In this document: piece by piece, positions 19,409-27,606 of the stretch
Numbering within the stretch: position 1 is the stretch's first letter
How the letters are laid out: every line of letters begins with the position of its first letter
Assembly: GCF_000442275.2 (NCBI RefSeq)
Contig: NZ_KE557310.1
Location: forward strand, 124,001 to 188,000
DNA from: Litoreibacter arenae DSM 19593
Lineage (GTDB): Bacteria > Pseudomonadota > Alphaproteobacteria > Rhodobacterales > Rhodobacteraceae
Length of the DNA stretch: 64,000 nt
Direction: 5' to 3'
Notes under the pieces: generated by a model
Seen by the model: only the letters and a program-made list of their open reading frames with translations
Told to the model about the DNA's origin: nothing
The model's database searches: none
Made by a program: the position numbers and the translations under genes

Positions 19409-20754
19409 GCGCCCAGATCCTCGACCGTCAAGCTGAACGCTTCCATCGGATCGTCTAGTTCCAGCACGTGGTTCAGGCAAAACTCGTAGACGGCACCACG
19501 GCTCATTTCCGGCGGCGAGAACGGGAAGGCGAAGGTGGGCATTTCTTCATCCTCGGTCAGGGGATGGTGCAACAGGTAGGGGTTCAAAACCTTGGCCACG
19601 TCGCGCGACAACGCCTCGGTTGGCGCGGTGATCAACGCCAGCACGCCGACTTCCGTGCCCACCTGCGCGTCTGTGTCCAACGCGCCAAGCGTGGCGTCCA
19701 GCCCAATCACGCGCAGCTCGATCTCGAAGTCTTCACCCACGCGGGCGCGGGCTTTCTCGGTGGCTTTGGTCACGATGTCGTCGCACCATGCGCGGATGTT
19801 CGCGACGTAGCGCGGGTCGCGCACGGTGACCAGCGACACGGTCTGGAAGCCAGCCAACCGAGCGCCTTCCAACTTAACCGTGTAGCGGTCGGAGACGACC
19901 CATTCGCTGCCGGTGACCCGCACACGCTTGTCGTCCAGCGCCGTGTAGACGGCATGGGTCACGTCCAGATGCCCGCCCGGCTCGTACAAGATGTTCGGGT
20001 TGGAGTTCTCGTACAGCATGTGCGCGGAAACAGTGTGTGCCGTCGCGCGAGCGGCTGCGCCCATGGGCGTGATCGTGAATCCCTCCGCATCGAACTCGAC
20101 CAGAATTGTGCCGGAGTTCGGTGCTGTCGTCGCCAACGCGCCGCATTCCCCGATCTTGGCACCATGCCATGCCGCCCCGGCATGGCATCCCCGCGCCAGT
20201 GGCAAGGCAGAGATGATCGCCGTGTCCGTCGTCCGCCCGGCGATGACGATATCGGCGCCCGTTTCCAGCGCCGCCTGTATCTGCTCCGCGCCCGCCAGTG
20301 CCACGATGTTCGAGCAGGAGGCCAACACATCCTCCGAAATATCCGGCGCGGGGGACAGCGGGGAAATCTTGCCCTGCCCCAACGCGTCGATCATTGCATC
20401 CGGCCTCTGCCCGCTTTTCAGCACCGCCAGCTTCAGGGTCATGCCAAGCTCGCCCGCGATTTCGCGGGTGATCTCCGCCAACCAATCCACAGCGCTATTA
20501 GCCCCGCAGGTGCCTGCGGTGCCGATCACCAACGGCACGCCAGCCTCGGCGCGGGCCTGCATCAACTCGCGCCACTCCGCCTTTGTGGAGCCGCGCGCGT
20601 ATTTGGAGGTACCGGTGCCAAGGTAATGCGGCCCGCTATCGGTGGAGCCGCCGTCGATGGCGATAATATCAGGCCGCTCGGAAATGCCCCGCGCAAGTGC
20701 AGCGCGGTCATAGCCAAGGCCCAAAGCGCCCGAGGGGATCAACACCTTCACCAT
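19405..20754 (-). CDS. AtuA family (DUF1446) acyclic terpene utilization-like protein
   Basis: Protein of 449 residues in the AtuA/DUF1446 family, starting MVKVLIPSGALGLGYDRAAL at the ATG (complement of 20752-20754) that overlaps the tctA stop. The motif IIAIDGGSTDSGPHYLG and the HAMLYEN-like stretch later are characteristic; no signal peptide or membrane segment is seen. The family is named for Pseudomonas acyclic terpene catabolism but is widespread next to tricarboxylate transporters. With DUF4387 it probably forms a hydratase- or isomerase-like enzyme for the substrate brought in by TctABC (inference). I would not assign terpene breakdown: no other atu or liu genes are visible. Confidence 0.82.
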   Translation of the reverse strand: MVKVLIPSGALGLGYDRAALARGISERPDIIAIDGGSTDSGPHYLGTGTSKYARGSTKAEWRELMQARAEAGVPLVIGTAGTCGANSAVDWLAEITREIAGELGMTLKLAVLKSGQRPDAMIDALGQGKISPLSPAPDISEDVLASCSNIVALAGAEQIQAALETGADIVIAGRTTDTAIISALPLARGCHAGAAWHGAKIGECGALATTAPNSGTILVEFDAEGFTITPMGAAARATAHTVSAHMLYENSNPNILYEPGGHLDVTHAVYTALDDKRVRVTGSEWVVSDRYTVKLEGARLAGFQTVSLVTVRDPRYVANIRAWCDDIVTKATEKARARVGEDFEIELRVIGLDATLGALDTDAQVGTEVGVLALITAPTEALSRDVAKVLNPYLLHHPLTEDEEMPTFAFPFSPPEMSRGAVYEFCLNHVLELDDPMEAFSLTVEDLGA

Positions 20755-22259
20755 CAGTCTGTGATCGCTTGCGGCTTGCGCAGGATGTTGCGCAGGAACA
20801 TTGGCGCCACGAAGCCCGCGATTGCCGCCACCCATAGACCGATCGCAATCGGGCTGGAGAACAGGTAGGTCACGTCGCCGTCCGACAAGGTCATGGCACG
20901 GCGCAGCGCGTCTTCCATATTGCCGCCCAGCAGGATCCCAAGGATCACCGGCACCGTGGGGATATCGAGTTTGCGCAGGATGTATCCCAGAACGCCGAAG
21001 CCCACCATCATCAGCAGATCAAAATAGCTGCCGGACAGCGAATAGATGCCCACGAAAGAGATCATCGTCACGCCCGGAAGTAGTATCCACGCAGGCACCA
21101 TCAGGACCTTTACGAAGATTTTGACCATCGGCACGTTCATCAGCAGCAGCACGACATTGGCGATCAGCAGCGATGCGATAAGGCCCCATACGACCTCTGG
21201 CCGCTCGGTGAACAATGTCGGGCCGGGGGTGATGTTAAGCGTCATCAGCAGCGCCAAGAGCACGGCCGTGGTGCCCGAGCCGGGCACACCGAGCGTCAGC
21301 ATCGGCACCAGCGCGCCACCTGCGGCGGCGTTGTTGCCAGCCTCCGGCGCGGCTACGCCTTTGGGCACGCCCGTGCCGAAGCCGCCTTTTTCACCGGCGA
21401 TGGACTTCTCGGACATATAGGCCATGAAAGACCCCAGCGACGCCCCCGCACCCGGCAGAATCCCCGCGATAAAGCCCACACCGGAGGCCCTCAGCATGGT
21501 CCACTTGGTAGACCAGATGTCGCCCCACGGAATACCCACCTTTTCGAGTTTGACCCCGATGGACGAGCCCTTGCCATGGCTTTCGATGAAGAAGAACACC
21601 TCGGCAATTGCGAAGAGGCCGACGATGGCGACAAGGAAGTCGACGCCATCATACAGGTGCAAATTGCCGCCGGTCAGGCGCGGCAGGCCGGAGGACGAGT
21701 CCACACCGATCATGGCAATTCCCAGCCCGATACAGGCCGCCAGCGCGGCCTTGGCCTGATTGTTGGAGGCCATGCCGCCAAGGGTGCAGAAGGCCAGCAA
21801 GTAAAGGGCGAAATATTCGGCTGGGCCGAACAGGAACGCCACCCGCGCCAGCGACGGGGCCAGCAGCATCAGCCCGATGGTGGCCAGAAACGCGCCGACA
21901 AAAGAGGCGACACCTGACAGCACCAGCGCGTCGCCCGCGCGGCCTTGCTTGGCCATCGGATAGCCGTCGAGGGTGGTCATCAGCGCAGGCTCGTCACCGG
22001 GAATGTTCAGCAGGATCGACGAAATCCGCCCGCCATACATCGCGCCGTAATAAACGGACGTCATCAGCACCAAGGCGCTGGTAGCATCAAGTCCAAGTGT
22101 GAAGGTGATCGGGATCAGGATCGCCACGCCGTTCGACGGGCCAAGGCCAGGAAGCGCACCGATGATGGTGCCAAGGAAGCAGCCGCAGACTGCGAGAAAC
22201 AGAGTGTAGGGCGACAGCGCCACACCGAAGCCGAGCGCGAGGTTGGATAGAATGTCCAT
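20754..22259 (-). CDS. tctA: Tripartite tricarboxylate transporter large permease TctA
   Basis: Inner-membrane permease of 501 residues with about twelve hydrophobic segments. The start is MDILSNLALGFGVALSP. Signature stretches are GTIIGALPGLGPSNGVAIL, YYGAMYGGRISSILLNIPG and the second-repeat GAGASLGSFMAYMSEK, with LGVPGSGTTAVLLALLM. TctA is the translocating subunit, driven by the proton or sodium gradient. The ATG (complement of 22257-22259) follows the tctB stop by one base; a longer reading to 22346 would run into tctB. Confidence 0.93.
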   Translation of the reverse strand: MDILSNLALGFGVALSPYTLFLAVCGCFLGTIIGALPGLGPSNGVAILIPITFTLGLDATSALVLMTSVYYGAMYGGRISSILLNIPGDEPALMTTLDGYPMAKQGRAGDALVLSGVASFVGAFLATIGLMLLAPSLARVAFLFGPAEYFALYLLAFCTLGGMASNNQAKAALAACIGLGIAMIGVDSSSGLPRLTGGNLHLYDGVDFLVAIVGLFAIAEVFFFIESHGKGSSIGVKLEKVGIPWGDIWSTKWTMLRASGVGFIAGILPGAGASLGSFMAYMSEKSIAGEKGGFGTGVPKGVAAPEAGNNAAAGGALVPMLTLGVPGSGTTAVLLALLMTLNITPGPTLFTERPEVVWGLIASLLIANVVLLLMNVPMVKIFVKVLMVPAWILLPGVTMISFVGIYSLSGSYFDLLMMVGFGVLGYILRKLDIPTVPVILGILLGGNMEDALRRAMTLSDGDVTYLFSSPIAIGLWVAAIAGFVAPMFLRNILRKPQAITD

Positions 22260-22260
22260 A

Positions 22261-22749
22261 TCAGTGCCCCACGAACGGAATGAGAATAGAGATCGCGTCC
22301 CAGAGCTTTGCAGGCGTCGGGATGCGGTAGGCAACGATGTTGCCAAGGCCCAGCGCGAACTTGAACAGAACGAACAGACCCAGCGACAGGCCGACGCCGG
22401 AAAGGGCCGCGTTCCGCGCGTTCGGCGAAATCTGATAGCTCAGGATGCCCGCGGCGAAAATAGTGGGTAGGATAAATCCCAGAGGCTTCAACAGCACAGC
22501 GTAGATCGCCAACACGATCACGGCGACGCCCATGGAAATCCATGAACCGGCGGCGGGCCAGTCAGGCTCGGGGTCCGGCTTGAACAGCATGAACAGCGAA
22601 CAGATTGCCGCCACCCCGCCAATCAGCAGCGGAAACAGCTTCGGCAGGTATTCGCCCGAAAAAAGGTTCGTCTGAATCTGGGTGGCGGCCGCGATATACG
22701 CGACCGCCGTGATCAGCGCGACCAGACCAAATATCCGGTCGGAAGCCAT
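22261..22749 (-). CDS. tctB: Tripartite tricarboxylate transporter small permease TctB
   Basis: Small membrane subunit of 162 residues with four hydrophobic segments (about residues 5-22, 40-57, 75-108, 118-140), typical of TctB. It starts MASDRIFGLVALITAVAY at the ATG that overlaps the tctC stop (TAATG). The family is poorly conserved, so the call rests on topology, size and position between tctC and tctA. Confidence 0.88.
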   Translation of the reverse strand: MASDRIFGLVALITAVAYIAAATQIQTNLFSGEYLPKLFPLLIGGVAAICSLFMLFKPDPEPDWPAAGSWISMGVAVIVLAIYAVLLKPLGFILPTIFAAGILSYQISPNARNAALSGVGLSLGLFVLFKFALGLGNIVAYRIPTPAKLWDAISILIPFVGH

Positions 22750-23717
22750 TACTGGGTAACCCCCAGCTCTTTGGACATTGCGGCAATATCCGCGACAAGG
22801 CCGTCGACATAGGACTGGAAGTCGCCGCCCACTTTGGTGAACGGGGCCAAGCCGTTGTCTTTCATCGCCTGCGCCCACTCGTCGCTATCGGCAACCTGTT
22901 GCAGCTTGGCGGCCCACTCGTCAAAGCGCTCGTCAGAGATACCCTTGGGCACATAGAGACCGCGCCAGTTCACCGCGACCACGTCGTAGCCCTGCTCTTT
23001 GGCGGTCGGGATGTCGTCGAAGCCCGGCACACGCTCGTCAGTCAGAACCGCAATGACGCGAATGTCGCCATTGGCAAGAAAGGACACGACTTCGGACATA
23101 TCGCCGGTCATCGCCTGCGTGAACCCACCCACAGTTTGCGTGATCGCATCCGCGCCGCCGTCGACACCGATATACTTGATCTTGGTGATGTCGTTGAAGT
23201 CGGCCTTTTGCAGGATCATCAGCGGCTTCATATGGTCGAACCCGCCAACGGCAGAGCCGCCAGCGAAGGCCACGGAACCCGGATCAGCCTTGATGGCCTC
23301 CACCAGATCGCCGAGGCTTTGGTACGGGCTGTCAGCCGCAACCACGATGACGCCCGGGTCGGCACCGATGGCACCGACGAAGCGCACTTGGTCGGCGGTC
23401 ATTCCAGCATAGGCGTTTTGCGCCAGACGGGTTGTTGTGGCAGAGGATGCGGCCACGATCAGGTCGGCATCGTCGCTACGCTCGGTGACCACGTGGTTAT
23501 AGGCCAGACCACCGCCTGCGCCTGGCATGTTCGTGACTTGCACAGGAGTATCGACCGCGCCGATGTCATACATGATCTTGCCGATCTGGCGGCAGGTGAA
23601 GTCCCAGCCGCCGCCGGGGTTGGCTGGCGCGATGCACTCGGCAGCGGACAGCGCGGTGGTGGCCCCAAGGCCCAGAACGGCACTCGTCATGAGCGCCTTG
23701 AAAAGACGGTTCGTCAT
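22749..23717 (-). CDS. tctC: Tripartite tricarboxylate transporter substrate-binding protein TctC
   Basis: Periplasmic binding protein of 322 residues. It starts MTNRLFKALMTSAVLGLG, with GGGAGGAATCT immediately upstream of the ATG (complement of 23715-23717), and has a signal peptide to about ALSAAE. APANPGGGWDFTCRQI and VTNMPGAGGGLAYNHVV are the TctC hallmarks that form the carboxylate-binding loops. It is first in tctCBA-AtuA-DUF4387. Substrate unknown: citrate, tricarballylate and many other carboxylates are carried by the family. Confidence 0.93.
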   Translation of the reverse strand: MTNRLFKALMTSAVLGLGATTALSAAECIAPANPGGGWDFTCRQIGKIMYDIGAVDTPVQVTNMPGAGGGLAYNHVVTERSDDADLIVAASSATTTRLAQNAYAGMTADQVRFVGAIGADPGVIVVAADSPYQSLGDLVEAIKADPGSVAFAGGSAVGGFDHMKPLMILQKADFNDITKIKYIGVDGGADAITQTVGGFTQAMTGDMSEVVSFLANGDIRVIAVLTDERVPGFDDIPTAKEQGYDVVAVNWRGLYVPKGISDERFDEWAAKLQQVADSDEWAQAMKDNGLAPFTKVGGDFQSYVDGLVADIAAMSKELGVTQ

Positions 23718-23851
23718 AGATTCCTCCCAATTGACACGGCGGGTTACCCCGCACTTTGTCCCGGCTATCAGCCGGAACCTGTACGAACCTGTCACGACGC
23801 TTGGATTCCATCAAGCCATAAGGTGTTGATGGGGCGAGGAAGTATGCAACT

Positions 23852-24634
23852 TCATGCGAAGCGGATCGTCGCCGACCTTTCCCGGACCGCTGCAACGACG
23901 CTCATCGCCGCAAGAGCAGAGCTGCGCGGGTTTTCCGGCATTCCCTTGCCAGTGATGGTGAAAGTCAGCTCGCCGAAAGCGCCTTGCGCCGTGATCTCGT
24001 GGGTGTTGCCCTTGGCGTCAGGGTCGGCGATCAACGCAACCGTTGTGTCGTCCAGTCCGATACCGGCCAAGGCCACTGCCGCGGCCACATTGGCGTTCTT
24101 GGGGTACTGCAACGCCGCCTGCCGCGCCGATCCGGTGAAATGCGCGACCGCTGTGCCCAGCGGTTTGGACAGGTCCACGACCTCCTCGGCCGGAGAGCCA
24201 CGCCACCCTGCTGGCGGCTTGCGTCCGGTGTAGGTGACGCTTTGCAACTCCCCGACGCGCGCACCGCGCAAGGCATCGAGCGCACCAATCGCACCGCTCG
24301 CCAGCAGCAAAGCCCCACCGCCCTTTGCGGCCGCTTCGGTTAAGCTCTTAGCAATATCCTCGTCCGCCAGCGCCCCGACGGAAACTGTCAGTACGTCAAT
24401 CCCCCGCGCCAACGCGGTTGGGCCGTGCTCGGCCAAGCCGACGTGACCGGAGCAGTCGATCAGCAGGTTCGTGCCTTCAGGCAAGTCTTTGGCGGAGCCC
24501 ACGCAGGTCAGCCCTGTCTCGACCTGAAGCTCGGACACCCGCTCCGGACGGGTCAGGATCGTGGTGATCTTGCCACCGGTGTTGGCCCGCACGTAGTTGC
24601 CGATGGCGCCTGTGCCTAGAATTGCAATGCTCAT
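23852..24634 (-). CDS. Aspartate dehydrogenase (NadX/DUF108 family)
   Basis: Predicted L-aspartate dehydrogenase of 260 residues, NAD(P)-dependent, interconverting aspartate and oxaloacetate plus ammonia through iminosuccinate. The Rossmann loop AILGTGAIGNYV is at the N-terminus. The C-terminal DUF108 part has YPKNANVAAAVALAGIGLD and VALIADP, the family signature around the substrate site. It is 134 bp upstream of tctC on the same strand and 76 bp downstream of the MauG-like gene. In Roseobacter genomes such enzymes may feed oxaloacetate into the TCA cycle rather than quinolinate synthesis; no nadA or nadC is visible here. Confidence 0.85.
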   Translation of the reverse strand: MSIAILGTGAIGNYVRANTGGKITTILTRPERVSELQVETGLTCVGSAKDLPEGTNLLIDCSGHVGLAEHGPTALARGIDVLTVSVGALADEDIAKSLTEAAAKGGGALLLASGAIGALDALRGARVGELQSVTYTGRKPPAGWRGSPAEEVVDLSKPLGTAVAHFTGSARQAALQYPKNANVAAAVALAGIGLDDTTVALIADPDAKGNTHEITAQGAFGELTFTITGKGMPENPRSSALAAMSVVAAVRERSATIRFA

Positions 24635-24710
24635 ATCCGTCTCCGTTTGTCTTCGGGATCAAGCGTAGAGCGCCTGTCGTCCGGCCACCAGCCTCTGTTT
24701 GGCAAAGCCG

Positions 24711-26003
24711 CTAGTCCACCGGCAACCCGCTTGGCACCTTCTCGGGCACACCAAACATGGGCCGGTCCAGTGAAGTCCCCGTCAACGCGTGCAGAAAGGC
24801 GGTCAGGTCTGCGATTTCAGCCTCCGAAAGGGGCGGGCCGCTTGCGGCCACATTGCGCCGTTGCCGCGCAATCTCGGCACGGTCCTGCCAGATGACGTAG
24901 TCCACCTGATGCAACCACGGCGCGTCCGGCAGTTTGGCCTTCGCAGGCGTCCAGCGATCGAACATGCCCTCTGGGTCAAGATGATGCCGGATCATATCCG
25001 CCAGATCCTGATACGCCCCGTTGTGCCCATATGGCGCCGTCAGCGCGACGTTGCGCAGCATCGGCGTGCGGAAGCGGTATGCGTCCTCCAGCCGGTCGCT
25101 TTCCCCCATCCGCCCGACATCACGGGCGATCAGATCGAAGCGGCGCGTGCGACCAGGGCCGAAAGGCGGAAGGCCAAGGGCATGAAACTGCTGGTCGCTC
25201 AATAGAGGTCCGCTATGGCATGAGGCGCAACCGGCCTTGCCGTAGAATAGATCCAACCCGCGTTCTTGGCTGGCGTCCAAAGCATCCACCGCGCCGCCCA
25301 GATACAGGTCAAACGGGCTGTCGAAGCTGCGGAACTCCAGTGCCTGAAAGGCGGCAAGCGCGTTGGCGACATCGACGATGGTGACCTGCTCCGGCGCGTC
25401 GATGTGGTCGAACGCCTCGACGAAGCGCCGCCCGTATTCGGGGATCGCGCGTACCCGTTTGGCGACGATGGGCCAGCCCTTGTCGATCCGGTCGTTGACC
25501 GCGCCGGACACCTCGTTCTCGTGCGAGCCGCCCGCCATCTCCGCCTCCGACGTCAGGGGAAACAACGCCTGCGCGGCCAACAGCGAGTTCAACCCGTTGG
25601 GCAGCCACTCCTCCGCAGGTGTGTTAAAGCCGTTTTCATAGGTGTCGGCGATGCTGACGCGCCCGTCATGCATCAACGTGTGAACGTCGCGGGCACCCAA
25701 GTTCCACAGGGCCGGCGCGTTGCGCGGGACGCGCTTTTCGATGCGGGAGTGATCCTGCCCAGCGTTCCGGTCCGGCCCGAGCCCGACACCGCCTTCACCT
25801 ATGCCAAGCGACCATCCGTCAGAGGTGCCGAACTTGGGATGATGGCAGGTGGCACAGCTGATATTTCTGTTCCCGGACAGGATTTTGTCATAGAAAAGAA
25901 GCTGGCCAAGCGCCGCCTGATCTTTGTCCACTGACGCGAAATCCGCCTCGGTCAGTGGCGCAGGCTCAGCCAGAGCGGCTTGAGCCATGACAACCGTGAA
26001 CAT
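24711..26003 (-). CDS. Dihaem cytochrome c peroxidase/MauG family protein
   Basis: Periplasmic protein of about 430 residues with two c-type haem motifs: SCATCHHPKFG (cysteines near residues 50 and 53 from the chosen ATG) and GCASCHSGPLL in the second half. NAPALWNLG, HDGR and RTPMLRNVALTAPYGHNGAY are typical of the bacterial cytochrome c peroxidase/MauG family. The likely start (complement of 26001-26003) gives a hydrophobic signal ending at ALAEPAP, but with no basic n-region. The frame is open upstream with lysines (GKKWLHR), so a non-standard upstream start is possible. The reaction could be peroxide reduction or oxidation of a partner protein. Confidence 0.85.
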   Translation of the reverse strand: MFTVVMAQAALAEPAPLTEADFASVDKDQAALGQLLFYDKILSGNRNISCATCHHPKFGTSDGWSLGIGEGGVGLGPDRNAGQDHSRIEKRVPRNAPALWNLGARDVHTLMHDGRVSIADTYENGFNTPAEEWLPNGLNSLLAAQALFPLTSEAEMAGGSHENEVSGAVNDRIDKGWPIVAKRVRAIPEYGRRFVEAFDHIDAPEQVTIVDVANALAAFQALEFRSFDSPFDLYLGGAVDALDASQERGLDLFYGKAGCASCHSGPLLSDQQFHALGLPPFGPGRTRRFDLIARDVGRMGESDRLEDAYRFRTPMLRNVALTAPYGHNGAYQDLADMIRHHLDPEGMFDRWTPAKAKLPDAPWLHQVDYVIWQDRAEIARQRRNVAASGPPLSEAEIADLTAFLHALTGTSLDRPMFGVPEKVPSGLPVD

Positions 26004-26018
26004 GAAAGCCAATACCCG

Positions 26019-26486
26019 ATGAAGCCATTTCTTGCCCTGCTTGTGATGCTGACGCCCGCTCTTGCGGATATCGAGACTGCCCGCGACCTGATGGAGAACA
26101 GCGATTTTGAGGCGGCCTACACGGAACTGGTCCCTGCCGCCCGTGCCGGAAATGCCGACGCGGAGGAGTTGATCGGGATCATGTATGCGATGGGTCTGGG
26201 TGTCGAGCGCGACGACGTGCGGGCGTTCGAGTGGTATTTGCGCAGCTCCATGAAGGGACATCCGGGGTCGCAATCGGCTGTCGGCTGGTATTACGAAGTC
26301 GGTCGCGGCATGCCCGCGCCGGACCTGACCCGAGCTTATATGTGGTACACGCTGTCGGCCATTGGCGGCGACCCTGACGCGGCGATCAGTCTGGAAGAAG
26401 TGGTCAAGAAAATGACCCCTGAGATGATCGAGAAAGCCCATGTGCTGGTCACTGACTACAAAGGTTGGATGTATCCGTTCCGCTAG
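26019..26486 (+). CDS. Exported Sel1-repeat protein
   Basis: Protein of 155 residues starting MKPFLALLVMLTPALADIE (signal peptide to about residue 16), at ATG 26019. It contains three Sel1-like (TPR-type) repeats: GNADAEELIGIMYAMGLGV, then GHPGSQSAVGWYYEVGRGM, then MWYTLSAIGGDPDA. Such proteins act as periplasmic scaffolds. It is divergent from the MauG-like gene with only 15 bp between the two starts, so its promoter must lie inside the MauG-like reading frame or vice versa. Confidence 0.85.
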   Translation: MKPFLALLVMLTPALADIETARDLMENSDFEAAYTELVPAARAGNADAEELIGIMYAMGLGVERDDVRAFEWYLRSSMKGHPGSQSAVGWYYEVGRGMPAPDLTRAYMWYTLSAIGGDPDAAISLEEVVKKMTPEMIEKAHVLVTDYKGWMYPFR

Positions 26487-26525
26487 GGACAGGCAGCGCG
26501 GATCGTCCCGCGCTGCCCTTTCGTT

Positions 26526-27581
26526 TTAGTTCAGGTCGCTTTCATAGGCCGCGTTTAGCTCGGCCTCGGCTTCATCCACCGCCGCGATCAACGCGTCTAG
26601 GATTTCGCTGCCGCCGTCGACGTTTTCACGAAACCACTCCTGCACAGGGGCCGCTGCTTCGGCAAAGGCAGCTTTTTCTTCAGGCGTCGGCACGTAGAGG
26701 TCGCCGCCACCCGCGACAAAGGCCTCGTAGGCTTCGATAGACTTGCGCTTGGGTGACGCGAAGGTGGCCTGCTGAAGCTGGCTGAACCCGTCCACGACGA
26801 CGCGGCGCAGGTCTTCGGGCATCGCCATGAAGTTGGCGTTCGACATCCACCACAGCGCACCCATATAGGCGTGGCCGTCCAGCGTCAGGTATTGCAATCC
26901 GGCATCGGGGAATTTCATCCCCATGATGTCGGTGATGCCGTTCTTGGAACCTTCCACAACACCCGTCTGGAACGAGGTGAACAGTTCCGGCCACGGGATC
27001 GGGGTTGGCGATGCGCCCATCGCGCGGACCAGTTCTTGCGGCAGGTCGGCGACTACGGTGCGAATCTTCAGGCCCTCCATGTCGGACGGCTTGGCGATGC
27101 GGCGCTGCGTGTTGGCGAAGTTGCGCCAGCCGCCGGTGTTGCCGATAGTCATCAAACGGATCGCGCCGTCCGATGTCTCCAGCGCCATGTCGCGCATCTT
27201 GCGCGTGAAGTCGCCGGTCAGCACGGCTTCGGCCACGCGGTCATTGGCCATCAGATATGGCAGGTCAAGAACCTGCACATAGGGGAAGATGCCAGCGGCG
27301 CCGCCGGAGGTCGAAATATAAACGTCGATCGACCCTTCCGCTACGCCCTCAAGGCATTCCGCCCCTGTCGCGCAAAGCTGGGTGCCAATGAACAACTCCA
27401 CCGCGATACGCCCGTTGGAGGCTGCTTCCACGTAATTTTTGAACACGACGAGGCCGTCATAATCCTCGTCGTTCTCGTTGGAGTTGGCCGTGGCGCGGAT
27501 GGTGAAATCCTGCGCCCATGTGGCAAGCGGCGTCGCGAGAAGTGCGGCGGTCAGCGCCACTTTGGTTAGGTTTTTCAGCAT
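26526..27581 (-). CDS. dctP: TRAP transporter substrate-binding protein (DctP type)
   Basis: Periplasmic binding protein of 351 residues with a signal peptide ending ATWAQD. GGAGG precedes the ATG by about six bases. The DctP core is present: LKIRTVVADLPQELVRAMG with the carboxylate-binding arginine, then ASPTPIPWPELFTSFQTGVV and VEGSKN. It is the last gene of the six-gene operon with the monooxygenase, so the ligand is plausibly the organosulfonate degraded by that operon (inference). Two cysteines (QLCATGAEC) early in the mature protein may form a disulfide. Confidence 0.92.
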   Translation of the reverse strand: MLKNLTKVALTAALLATPLATWAQDFTIRATANSNENDEDYDGLVVFKNYVEAASNGRIAVELFIGTQLCATGAECLEGVAEGSIDVYISTSGGAAGIFPYVQVLDLPYLMANDRVAEAVLTGDFTRKMRDMALETSDGAIRLMTIGNTGGWRNFANTQRRIAKPSDMEGLKIRTVVADLPQELVRAMGASPTPIPWPELFTSFQTGVVEGSKNGITDIMGMKFPDAGLQYLTLDGHAYMGALWWMSNANFMAMPEDLRRVVVDGFSQLQQATFASPKRKSIEAYEAFVAGGGDLYVPTPEEKAAFAEAAAPVQEWFRENVDGGSEILDALIAAVDEAEAELNAAYESDLN

Positions 27582-27606
27582 TGTATCCTCCCTATGGATG
27601 CTGTTG

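Noticed and set aside
19405-20754. Acyclic terpene catabolism from the AtuA family name
   Set aside because: None of the other atu/liu genes is present, and the operon is built around a tricarboxylate transporter.
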